The notes under the pieces are model-generated. The model saw only the letters and a program-made list of their open reading frames with translations, ran no database searches and was not told where the DNA came from. Position numbers and translations under genes: made by a program. Shown in pieces: positions 1 to 5,837 of a stretch of 7,568 bases of DNA. Origin of the DNA: a bacterium (GTDB taxonomy: Bacteria > Desulfobacterota > Anaeroferrophillalia > Anaeroferrophillales > Anaeroferrophillaceae); contig JAOZRP010000099.1 of assembly GCA_029940125.1 (NCBI GenBank), forward strand, positions 1 to 7,568. The letters run 5' to 3'. The stretch's first letter is position 1; every line of letters starts with the position of its first letter.

Positions 1-1694
1 TACATCCTCCCCGACCTCAGGATGGCAATCGCCAGCCAGAATCCCAGCCCGCCGGCCACCAGGTAGCCGATGATCCCCAGAACCGGGTAGCCCATGAACA
101 TGTAGCCGGTGTTGGTCTGCATGATCAGCGACGAGGCAACGATGATCGCCGAAACCACCAGGCTGAACGACAGCCGGTTGGTTATCCGATCGAGATTTTT
201 CCCCAGCGGATCCAGCCCCACATGCTCAAACTCGATTTTCAGCTTTCCCTTGCTGAGCTTTTTGACAATTTCCTGGGTTTCCCGGGGCAGCATCCGCAAG
301 AGATTCCGCAGCTCCTGCAATTGCCGCCAGGTCACTTTGCTCAGGTATTTCGGCGACAGGCGCCTGGCCAGCAGTTCCTGGACAAAAGGCGTGGCATGGC
401 TGATCATATCGAACTCGGGGTCAAGGCTGCGCCCGACTCCCTCAATAGTCACCAGGGCCTTGACCAGCAGCATCATGTCAGGCAGGAAACGGATGTGGTG
501 GTGGCTGGTAATGCTGATGAAATCCCGCATCAGGGTGGCCACCTGCAGCTGGTTCAGGGGAATGCCGTAGTAGCGGTCGACAAAGTCATAGAGGTCGGCA
601 TGCAGCTCCCGCATGTTGATCTGGTCTTCGTCAATGATGCCCACGGTGGAGAGGATGGTGGTCAACTGGCGGATGTCGCGTTTGATGATGGCCATGAGCA
701 GGTCAAGCACCATCTGCTTCAGTTCCTCATCCAGATGGCCAACGATGCCAAAGTCCAGCGGGGCAATGACGTTGCCCGGCAGAACCATGAGGTTGCCCGG
801 ATGGGGGTCGCCGTGAAAGATGCCGAATTCCAGCACCTGCCGCAGGATCAGCGTCGCCCCGTTGGCGGCAATGATTTTCGGATCAAGACCGGCGGCCAGC
901 AGCTCTTCCATCTGATCAATTTTTATCCCGTCCACCCAGTCCATGGTCAGGACTTCCCGCTTGCTGGCCTGCCAGTGGATGGAAGGCACATAGACATTGG
1001 GATCATCCCGGAAATTGGCCGCGAAGCGCTCCACGTGCCGGCCCTCAATATTGAAATCCAGCTCCTTGCGGATGGTTTTGGCAAACTCCTTGACCACCCC
1101 CACGGGATCGTACAGGCGCAGCTCCGGCACATGCCGGCTGATCAGGCGGGCCAGGTTCATCATAATATCGATGTCGGTTTCAATGGTGGCCGCGATGCCC
1201 GGGCGCTGCACCTTGACCGCCACTTCCTCCCCGGAAATCAGTCTGGCTTTGTGAACCTGGGAAATGGAGGCGGCAGCTACAGGTTCAACCATGAACTCGG
1301 GAAAGATTTCGTCAATTTTAACTTCCAGGGACGACTCGATGACCGACACCACCTCGTCAAAGGAAAAAGGCGGGACCTCATCCTGCAGCTTCTTCAGTTC
1401 ATTGATCACCGACGGCGGGATGAAATCGTGCCGGGTTGAAATCAGCTGGCCGAGCTTGACGAAGGTGGGTCCCAGTTCCTCGAGGGCCATCCTGAAGCGC
1501 TGGGCGTTGCTGTAGCGGACCAGCTGCTTGCGGCCACTGCGGTTGAGGGTGATGATATTCTTCCCCAAGGCCAGATAGTAGTCAATGTTGAGCTGCTCAA
1601 TGACGCCGCCGAAGCCGTAGCTGATGAAGACCCCGATGATCTGGCGGTATCTCTTGATGTTCCTGTAGGTCCGGTCGATATTGAGGATGTCCAT
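1..1694 (-). CDS. ubiB: UbiB/AarF/ABC1-family atypical kinase-like protein (stop codon at the window edge)
   Basis: The reverse strand encodes 564 residues starting at ATG 1694, followed by the first two bases of a TA- codon at 2-1. TAA or TAG is likely, since the protein ends in the usual LRSGR-type tail, so it is probably complete. Visible family signatures are the KxGQ motif (VKLGQ, K80), the Ala-rich loop (AAASISQVH, about 140-148), the lysine in VAVKVQRPG (K161), KELDF (210-214), the catalytic-loop-like FHGDPHPGN (293-301, D296) and LDFG (313-316). Two C-terminal hydrophobic helices (about 508-527 and 534-559) should anchor it in the inner membrane. UbiB-family proteins support quinone biosynthesis or lipid/quinone handling through an unorthodox ATPase activity; in a menaquinone user the exact substrate is open. 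It starts 3 bases after the stop of the phasin-like gene, in the same frame (TGA TGC ATG), so the two are probably co-translated. Family assignment is firm; the gene symbol is by family only. Confidence 0.93.
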   Translation of the reverse strand, partial: MDILNIDRTYRNIKRYRQIIGVFISYGFGGVIEQLNIDYYLALGKNIITLNRSGRKQLVRYSNAQRFRMALEELGPTFVKLGQLISTRHDFIPPSVINELKKLQDEVPPFSFDEVVSVIESSLEVKIDEIFPEFMVEPVAAASISQVHKARLISGEEVAVKVQRPGIAATIETDIDIMMNLARLISRHVPELRLYDPVGVVKEFAKTIRKELDFNIEGRHVERFAANFRDDPNVYVPSIHWQASKREVLTMDWVDGIKIDQMEELLAAGLDPKIIAANGATLILRQVLEFGIFHGDPHPGNLMVLPGNVIAPLDFGIVGHLDEELKQMVLDLLMAIIKRDIRQLTTILSTVGIIDEDQINMRELHADLYDFVDRYYGIPLNQLQVATLMRDFISITSHHHIRFLPDMMLLVKALVTIEGVGRSLDPEFDMISHATPFVQELLARRLSPKYLSKVTWRQLQELRNLLRMLPRETQEIVKKLSKGKLKIEFEHVGLDPLGKNLDRITNRLSFSLVVSAIIVASSLIMQTNTGYMFMGYPVLGIIGYLVAGGLGFWLAIAILRSGRM

Positions 1695-1697
1695 GCA

Positions 1698-2015
1698 TCA
1701 TTCTTTCGCTTGCAGCTGTTTTATCTCTGCTTCAAGTTCAGCAATTTTTTGCTTCAATTCGTCAACTTCGCCCCGCTTGGGGATTTTCGCCCTGTCCATC
1801 AGGCTGTCGAATTCCTTTTTGATTTTTTCGGAAAGGTTGTCCTTCTCCTGGCTGATCCGGTTCAGCACTTCCTGAACCAGTTCCCGGCCTTCCTCCCGGC
1901 TGATCTCCCCTTTCTTCACCATGCCAGTGATAATCTGTTCCAGACGCTCTTCGGTCAGGGACAGGGCACCGATGCCCAGCAGCAGAAACTTTCTTGCCAG
2001 GGTTGAAATTTCCAT
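1698..2015 (-). CDS. Small phasin-like coiled-coil protein
   Basis: This is a 105-residue soluble protein beginning MEISTLARKF. A short hydrophobic N-terminal stretch (LLLGIGALSL) is followed by charged helices (GEISREEGRELVQEVL) and a C-terminal heptad-type coiled coil (DELKQKIAELEAEIKQLQ). A hinge-like KIPKRGEVDEL segment precedes the coil; this layout is typical of proteins annotated as phasin family or PhaF/PhaI-like. The longer reading from TTG 2021 is rejected because a strong Shine-Dalgarno (AAGGAGG, 2022-2028) abuts that TTG but lies an ideal 6 bases before ATG 2015. Phasins classically coat polyhydroxyalkanoate granules, yet no PHA synthase is present here. The immediate partner is the UbiB-family gene downstream, 3 bases away. 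That arrangement recalls enterobacterial ubiK-ubiB, where UbiK is also a small protein with a C-terminal coiled coil, so a scaffold role is possible. The function is inferred; the gene itself is well supported. Confidence 0.85.
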   Translation of the reverse strand: MEISTLARKFLLLGIGALSLTEERLEQIITGMVKKGEISREEGRELVQEVLNRISQEKDNLSEKIKKEFDSLMDRAKIPKRGEVDELKQKIAELEAEIKQLQAKE

Positions 2016-2021
2016 AACCAA

Positions 2022-2028
2022 CCTCCTT
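2022..2028 (-). promoter_or_regulatory. Shine-Dalgarno that sets the start of the phasin-like gene
   Basis: On the minus strand the sequence reads AAGGAGG, then TTGGTT, then ATG. The spacing of 6 bases fits ATG 2015 and excludes TTG 2021, which touches the site. Confidence 0.85.
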
Positions 2029-2083
2029 TCAACTTTCTGACTTATATTGCCATGACGCTTTATTCAATGCTCACGCCTGACGC

Positions 2084-2112
2084 ACCACCCTTTCCGCCGG
2101 CGGGCGGGTGGT
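2084..2112. terminator. GC-rich hairpin between the kinase and the phasin-like gene, possible terminator
   Basis: ACCACCC (2084-2090) and GGGTGGT (2106-2112) form a perfect 7-bp stem. The interior contains the 10-bp palindrome CCGCCGGCGG (2094-2103). It begins 12 bases past the kinase stop codon as transcribed. No T-run follows it on the minus strand; only a four-T run (2112-2115) lies on the plus-strand side. It could slow or end transcription of the kinase mRNA or protect its 3' end, but it is not a classical intrinsic terminator for that direction. Confidence 0.35.
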
Positions 2113-2124
2113 TTTGGCCATTTT

Positions 2125-3375
2125 TTACGACACTTCCGGCAGCCAGAAAATAAAATCCACCCACTTTCCGTAGTCGCTTTCCACCCAGATCCGGCCGCCG
2201 TGCAGCTTAACAATTTCCTTGACGTTGTACAGCCCCAGGCCGATGCCCTTCTGCTCCGGGATGTTTTTGTCCCGCAGGCGCTGAAACTTGCCGAAAACCT
2301 GGCCGATCCGGTCATGAGCAATGCCCGGTCCTTCATTCCACACGTGAAATCGCAGGCCCTGTTCCTCCCCGGCATCTACTCCGTAGACAATCCGGCCGCC
2401 TTCGCGGCCATATTTCAAGGCGTTGTTGAACAGGTTGCTGAAAACGATCTGCAGCAGGTAGCGGTCGGCGGTCAGGCGGATTTTTCTCAATTCCAGGGAA
2501 CCATCATACTCGATGCTGTCCACCAGATGCTTTTTACCCAGACGTTTTAAAACTGGTTCAATGATTTCCCCATAAAAATCGTCAATGTCAGTGGGATTCA
2601 ACCGCAGCCGACCCATTTCAATCCGTGAAAGGATCAGGTAGCGGTCGATCATGTCTTCCATGAATTCACAATTGGAAATAATGCTGTCCAGGTCCCGCTG
2701 CTCCGCCTCCCCCTCCATTTTCCTCGCCAGGCGCCGCAGAAAGCCGCCGATGACCATCAGGGAATTCCTGAATTCATGGGAAACAAAGCTCAGCACATTG
2801 ATATAGTTGTGGTTCAGCTTCGCCAGTTCGCGATTCTTCTGCCGCAGCTGGCGGTTTTTACGGCGCAGCTCCTGCTGCAGAAACCGCCTCTCGGTCAAAA
2901 TCCTGACCTTGTGAATCAGCTCGGCGGCCGGGAAGGATGCCGGATCACGCTCAAGGTCGATGCCATGGGGTTTATAGATGACGTCGGCGGCCCCGGCCGT
3001 CAGGCCGCTGATTTTCTGCTGGTAGTAAAAGGTTTTGACCATCTGCTGGAAGGTAGGGTCCCGCTCGTCGCCAACGGTGGAAAGCATGATCACCGGCACG
3101 CTTTGATATTTTTTGATCTGTTTCAGCCGGGTGACAATGTCCACCCCGCTGCTGAGCAGTTTTCCGGAACCGTCGTAAATAATGCTGTCGACCAGGAAGA
3201 TGTCGGGAGCGGATCGGCTGGTAAAGCGGGCAAAAAACTCTTCGCCGCTGACATAGCGGGAAATTTGGTATTCCCCCGCCTCGGCCAGGGCCTCGGCGAT
3301 AATGGCAGCGGTAGCGTCGCTGTCTTCAATCAGGACCACCCGAACCCGCAACGATTTTTTCCTTTGCTGGACCAT
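2125..3375 (-). CDS. Soluble hybrid: N-terminal receiver (REC) domain plus C-terminal histidine kinase
   Basis: This 416-residue protein has no membrane segment and no signal peptide. The N-terminal receiver domain (about 10-160) shows the acidic pair E17/D18 (VVLIEDSD), phosphoacceptor D63 (IFLVDS), S99/T100 and K135 (YKPHG). A charged coiled-coil linker (about 155-190) leads to the dimerisation/phosphoacceptor domain with H200 in SFVSHEFRNSL. The ATPase domain follows with the N box (SNLFNNALKYG, 313-323), G1 (NEGPGI, 347-352), F box (VFGKFQ, 360-365) and G2 (GIGLGLYNVKEI, 377-388), so it should be catalytically competent. ATG 3375 is preceded at 8 bases by AGGAGG (3384-3389). REC-first kinases usually sit mid-way in phosphorelays or have autokinase activity controlled by REC phosphorylation. 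It lies 70 bases after pilT in the same direction, suggesting an operon and a link to surface or motility signalling. The partner regulator and signal are unknown. The receiver has two longer-than-usual loops (see findings). Confidence 0.92.
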   Translation of the reverse strand: MVQQRKKSLRVRVVLIEDSDATAAIIAEALAEAGEYQISRYVSGEEFFARFTSRSAPDIFLVDSIIYDGSGKLLSSGVDIVTRLKQIKKYQSVPVIMLSTVGDERDPTFQQMVKTFYYQQKISGLTAGAADVIYKPHGIDLERDPASFPAAELIHKVRILTERRFLQQELRRKNRQLRQKNRELAKLNHNYINVLSFVSHEFRNSLMVIGGFLRRLARKMEGEAEQRDLDSIISNCEFMEDMIDRYLILSRIEMGRLRLNPTDIDDFYGEIIEPVLKRLGKKHLVDSIEYDGSLELRKIRLTADRYLLQIVFSNLFNNALKYGREGGRIVYGVDAGEEQGLRFHVWNEGPGIAHDRIGQVFGKFQRLRDKNIPEQKGIGLGLYNVKEIVKLHGGRIWVESDYGKWVDFIFWLPEVS

Positions 3376-3445
3376 TTGTCCACCCTCCTGGCAAAAGGAA
3401 AAAAGAAGTTTACCCGTTTTTTAACCAAGAGCAGCAGTACAGGGC

Positions 3446-4495
3446 TCAATTTCCGGCAAAAAGGGCCTTGTCGTCAGCATAAGCGTACGCTTCCTGGGCA
3501 GTGATGGTGCCGCTGTTCACCAGTTCGGTCAGGTGCTGATCAATGGTTTGCATGCCCAGTTTTTTACCGGTCTGCAAAATAGAAGAAATCTGGTAGGTTT
3601 TCCCTTCCCGTATCAGGTTGGAAACCGCCTGGTTCACCACCAGTATTTCCAGGGCGGCCACCCGCCCCTTGCCGTCGGCCCTTTTAAGCAGCTGCTGGGC
3701 GATGACTCCCCGCAGTGATTCGCTGAGCATGGTGCGAATCTGGTCCTGCTGATCCTTGGGAAAGATATCAATGATGCGGTCAACGGTCTTGGCGGCGCTG
3801 CTGGTATGAAGCGTCCCGAAAACCAGCAGCCCGGTTTCCGCGGCCGTAATGGCCATGGCAATGGTTTCAAGGTCCCGCATTTCACCGACCATGATCACGT
3901 TGGGATCTTCGCGCAGTGAAGCCTTCAGCCCGGCGGCAAAACTCTGAACATGAACTCCTACCTGGCGCTGCATGATCAGGCAGGTCTGGTTCTCATGGAT
4001 AAACTCCAACGGATCTTCAAGGGTGATGATGTGGGCCTTGCGCTCCTTGTTCAGCAGGTCAACCATGGCCGCCAGGGTGGTGGACTTGCCGCTGCCCGTC
4101 GGGCCGGTGACGATGACCAGCCCTTTTCGCTGCCGGGCCAGATCCCTGATCACCGGCGGCAGGCCCAGTTCATTGAAGGTCATGATGTTGTGGGGAATCA
4201 GGCGGAACGCTGCCCCTATCCCGCCATGCTTGAAATAAGCATTGCCGCGAAATCTGGCCACGTTGGCGATTTCGTAGGCAAAGTCAATGTCACATTGATT
4301 TTCCAGCTGGTCGATGCTTTGCTGCGACAGGATTTCATAGACCAGCAGTTTAACTTCTTCCTCGGTCAGTTCATGGTAGACGACCCTTTCCAATTCACCG
4401 TCAATGCGCAGGATGGGCGGGGAACCGGAAGTAATATGCAGATCTGAAGCATGGTATTCAAGCATGATATTGAGGAGCGCGTCAATTTTTGCCAT
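3446..4495 (-). CDS. pilT: Type IV pilus retraction ATPase PilT
   Basis: This is a 349-residue hexameric AAA-type secretion ATPase acting at the cytoplasmic base of the type IV pilus, where it powers pilus depolymerisation and twitching. Motifs are Walker A GPTGSGKS (131-138), the Asp box ITLEDPLEF (157-165), Walker B VIMVGEMRD with E205, and the His box GTLHTSSAAKTVDRI (H230). The PilT-type C-terminal motif appears as AVSNLIRE (290-297). The SSAAKT/DRIIDIFP segment favours PilT over PilB or PilU. I chose ATG 4495 because MAKIDALL followed by SDLHITSG is the standard PilT start and GGTGA (4500-4504) lies just upstream; the TTG at 4519 has no ribosome site. Length matches typical PilT (about 345-370). 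No other pilus genes are in the window, so pilT is detached from the pilin/assembly cluster. It is divergent from a diguanylate cyclase and followed by a histidine kinase. Confidence 0.96.
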   Translation of the reverse strand: MAKIDALLNIMLEYHASDLHITSGSPPILRIDGELERVVYHELTEEEVKLLVYEILSQQSIDQLENQCDIDFAYEIANVARFRGNAYFKHGGIGAAFRLIPHNIMTFNELGLPPVIRDLARQRKGLVIVTGPTGSGKSTTLAAMVDLLNKERKAHIITLEDPLEFIHENQTCLIMQRQVGVHVQSFAAGLKASLREDPNVIMVGEMRDLETIAMAITAAETGLLVFGTLHTSSAAKTVDRIIDIFPKDQQDQIRTMLSESLRGVIAQQLLKRADGKGRVAALEILVVNQAVSNLIREGKTYQISSILQTGKKLGMQTIDQHLTELVNSGTITAQEAYAYADDKALFAGN

Positions 4496-4499
4496 CTTT

Positions 4500-4504
4500 T
4501 CACC
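4500..4504 (-). promoter_or_regulatory. Ribosome binding site supporting the pilT start at 4495
   Basis: On the minus strand GGTGA is followed by four bases (AAAG) and ATG. It matches the 3' part of the full AGGAGGTGA complement to 16S rRNA, which tolerates a short spacer. No comparable site precedes the alternative TTG at 4519. Confidence 0.5.
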
Positions 4505-4513
4505 ACTACCACG

Positions 4514-4529
4514 ATGCAACGGTTTGCAT
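4514..4529. promoter_or_regulatory. Dyad ATGCAA-N4-TTGCAT in the pilT leader
   Basis: Two perfect 6-base inverted half-sites flank CGGT, 18 bases upstream of the pilT ATG. It could be a protein operator or a small hairpin in the pilT 5' leader next to the ribosome site. No known regulator motif is recognised. Confidence 0.35.
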
Positions 4530-4546
4530 TTTTCTCAGGCGACACC

Positions 4547-4564
4547 GACATGATGCGTCATGAC
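4547..4564. promoter_or_regulatory. 18-bp imperfect palindrome with core CATGA-N4-TCATG
   Basis: Fourteen of 18 positions are self-complementary, with perfect CATGA (4549-4553) and TCATG (4558-4562) half-sites. It lies in the divergent pilT/diguanylate cyclase gap, with its centre about 34 bases from the centre of the dyad at 4514-4529. It could bind a dimeric regulator; this is inference from symmetry only. Confidence 0.35.
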
Positions 4565-4682
4565 AATTGACCTGCCTGACTAAAGCCGGAAAGATTGAAA
4601 AAGTGCCTGGGTTCTGAGAAAAATATAACAAAACAGGAAAAAAAATTCAATTTTTTTAATATCATGCCGAAATCTTGTATAG

Positions 4683-4711
4683 TTGGTTGTTTTACTCACG
4701 ACATATATAAA
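4683..4711 (+). promoter_or_regulatory. Candidate sigma-70 promoter for the diguanylate cyclase gene
   Basis: TTGGTT (4683-4688) and TATAAA (4706-4711) are spaced by 17 bases and end about 32 bases before the start codon. The -10 matches consensus at 5 of 6 and the -35 at 3 of 6. A long A/T tract (4638-4657) lies upstream where an UP element or bent DNA would act. A TATAGT at 4678-4683 is an alternative -10. No c-di-GMP riboswitch-like sequence is seen in the leader. Confidence 0.4.
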
Positions 4712-4743
4712 TATCTTAATATTCCTGTAAAAAGGCTGATGCA

Positions 4744-5718
4744 ATGGAACAATTTTACATTTCAGTGGCCAGGATCGCCAAAAAAACCCTGAACCACATG
4801 GTTGCTCACCACACCCCCCTGCTGCCGGACCTCTACAGCAAATATTTCTACGTTTTTCTTGATGAAGTTGACCAGGAAATCAAGGATATGATCGATGCCA
4901 AGGACAACAACGGCAAGCGGGAATTAAAACAGCAGCAGGAATGCACCATGGAAATCGTCGAGGCGGTGGTAGAGGTCATCAACGGCCTGGACCACTCGAC
5001 GAAATCCCACAGCCAGAACCTGGACAAACACCAGAAAAAGCTTAAGGGCATGGAAAAAATTGTTGATCTGGTTACCCTGAGACAGTTGATCAGCGAGGAA
5101 ATCGGCAAGGTTCAGGAAAGCAATGCCTCCCTGCAGCACAAGCTGACCCAGGCCCAGCAGGACGTCCATAAACTGCAGACCCAGCTGGCCCAGATTACCG
5201 ACCTGGCCACCATTGACGAATTAACCGGCCTCTACAACCGCCGGGCTCTTTTCAGCCGCCTGGTGGAAGAACACTCCCGGGTTGAACGATATAAGGAAAA
5301 CTTCAGCCTGATGATCATCGATATTGACGATTTCAAGAATGTCAACGACACGTACGGACACCAGGTCGGCGACGCCATCCTCAAAAACCTGGCCTCCTTC
5401 CTGAAGGGCAACCTGAGAACGTCCGATTTTGTCTCCCGTTTCGGCGGCGAGGAATTTATCGCCATTCTGCCTTCAACCGACATGACAAAAGCCAAACGGG
5501 TGGCGGAAAAACTCCGTCACATGCTGGGAAAAAAGGTTTTCGAGGATAAAAAAGGCGAGGTGAAAATCAAGATAACCGTCAGCGTCGGCATTTCCCAGTG
5601 CACGCCCGGCGACAATATTGACAGTTTGATCAAACGGGCCGACGACGCCCTCTACCTGGCCAAAGACAACGGCAAGAACGCCATTTTCACCGAGGAAGAT
5701 CTGCCGACTTCAAACTAG
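4744..5718 (+). CDS. Diguanylate cyclase (GGDEF) with a soluble alpha-helical N-terminal domain
   Basis: This is a 324-residue cytoplasmic protein with no membrane helix. Residues 1-about 150 are helical and charged, ending in a coiled coil (about 120-150) that feeds into the catalytic domain. The GGDEF domain (about 155-318) is intact: DELTGLYNRR (158-167), metal-binding D193 in IIDIDDFKNVNDTYGHQVGD, the signature GGEEF (234-238), SVGIS (280-284) and RADDALYLAKDNGKN (298-312). It should condense two GTP to c-di-GMP. The product-inhibition I-site RxxD is present as RTSD (225-228), five residues before GGEEF. No EAL or HD-GYP domain follows. ATG 4744 has AAAGG (4731-4735) at 8 bases. The gene is divergent from pilT and convergent with tatD. 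The N-terminal region (conserved-looking LPDLYSKYFYVFLDEVDQEI, 27-46) is presumably the sensory or dimerisation module; I do not recognise its ligand. Confidence 0.94.
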   Translation: MEQFYISVARIAKKTLNHMVAHHTPLLPDLYSKYFYVFLDEVDQEIKDMIDAKDNNGKRELKQQQECTMEIVEAVVEVINGLDHSTKSHSQNLDKHQKKLKGMEKIVDLVTLRQLISEEIGKVQESNASLQHKLTQAQQDVHKLQTQLAQITDLATIDELTGLYNRRALFSRLVEEHSRVERYKENFSLMIIDIDDFKNVNDTYGHQVGDAILKNLASFLKGNLRTSDFVSRFGGEEFIAILPSTDMTKAKRVAEKLRHMLGKKVFEDKKGEVKIKITVSVGISQCTPGDNIDSLIKRADDALYLAKDNGKNAIFTEEDLPTSN

Positions 5719-5777
5719 AAACATCTGGACGCCTTTTTCTGATCCTCCCACAACAATCGCAAACCAGCGGCACCCCA

Positions 5778-5803
5778 TGCCGGCTTCATCCTTGAAACCG
5801 GCA
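5778..5803. terminator. Hairpin in the convergent dgc/tatD gap, possible bidirectional terminator
   Basis: TGCCGG plus TTCA pair with TGAA plus CCGGCA around a TCCT loop, giving 10 pairs with one mismatch. The hairpin sits between two converging stop codons (5718 and 5838). Neither side has a convincing T-run, so Rho-independent activity is uncertain. An overlapping alternative pairs GGCTTCAT (5782-5789) with ATGAAGCC (5819-5826). Confidence 0.35.
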
Positions 5804-5837
5804 AAACCCGAAACAGGCATGAAGCCCGCACAAACTG

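Noticed and set aside
222..1439. Long plus-strand open frame of 405 codons
   Set aside because: It is antisense to the UbiB-family gene, whose motifs are unmistakable on the minus strand. The translated product is rich in His, Gln and Asp with no family motif, as expected for a shadow frame.
1698..2021. Longer phasin-like start at TTG 2021
   Set aside because: The Shine-Dalgarno abuts that TTG with no spacer, whereas ATG 2015 has ideal spacing.
2776..3504. Plus-strand open frame of 242 codons
   Set aside because: It is antisense to the REC-histidine kinase and runs over the kinase/pilT junction; it has no recognisable domain.
4496..4519. Longer pilT start at TTG 4519
   Set aside because: No ribosome site precedes it, and the added residues MHRGSGEK are not typical of PilT, while ATG 4495 gives the standard N-terminus.
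4567..4595. TTGACC at 4567 as a -35 element for the cyclase
   Set aside because: The hexamer 17 bases downstream (AAAGAT) is a poor -10, and the site is far from the start codon; the TTGGTT/TATAAA pair nearer the gene is better.
4565..4743. c-di-GMP (GEMM) riboswitch upstream of the diguanylate cyclase
   Set aside because: No GGGACGCAAAGCC-like core or paired P1/P2 arrangement is visible in the leader; the region is mostly A/T tracts.
4595..4792. Short plus-strand open frame of 65 codons in the pilT/cyclase gap
   Set aside because: It overlaps the start of the diguanylate cyclase in another frame, covers the AT tract and candidate promoter, and has no convincing ribosome site.
5719..5837. 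Riboswitch-like sequence in the dgc/tatD gap
   Set aside because: GCAAACC and CCGG stretches briefly suggested a riboswitch core, but the region is downstream of both genes and lacks a complete consensus.
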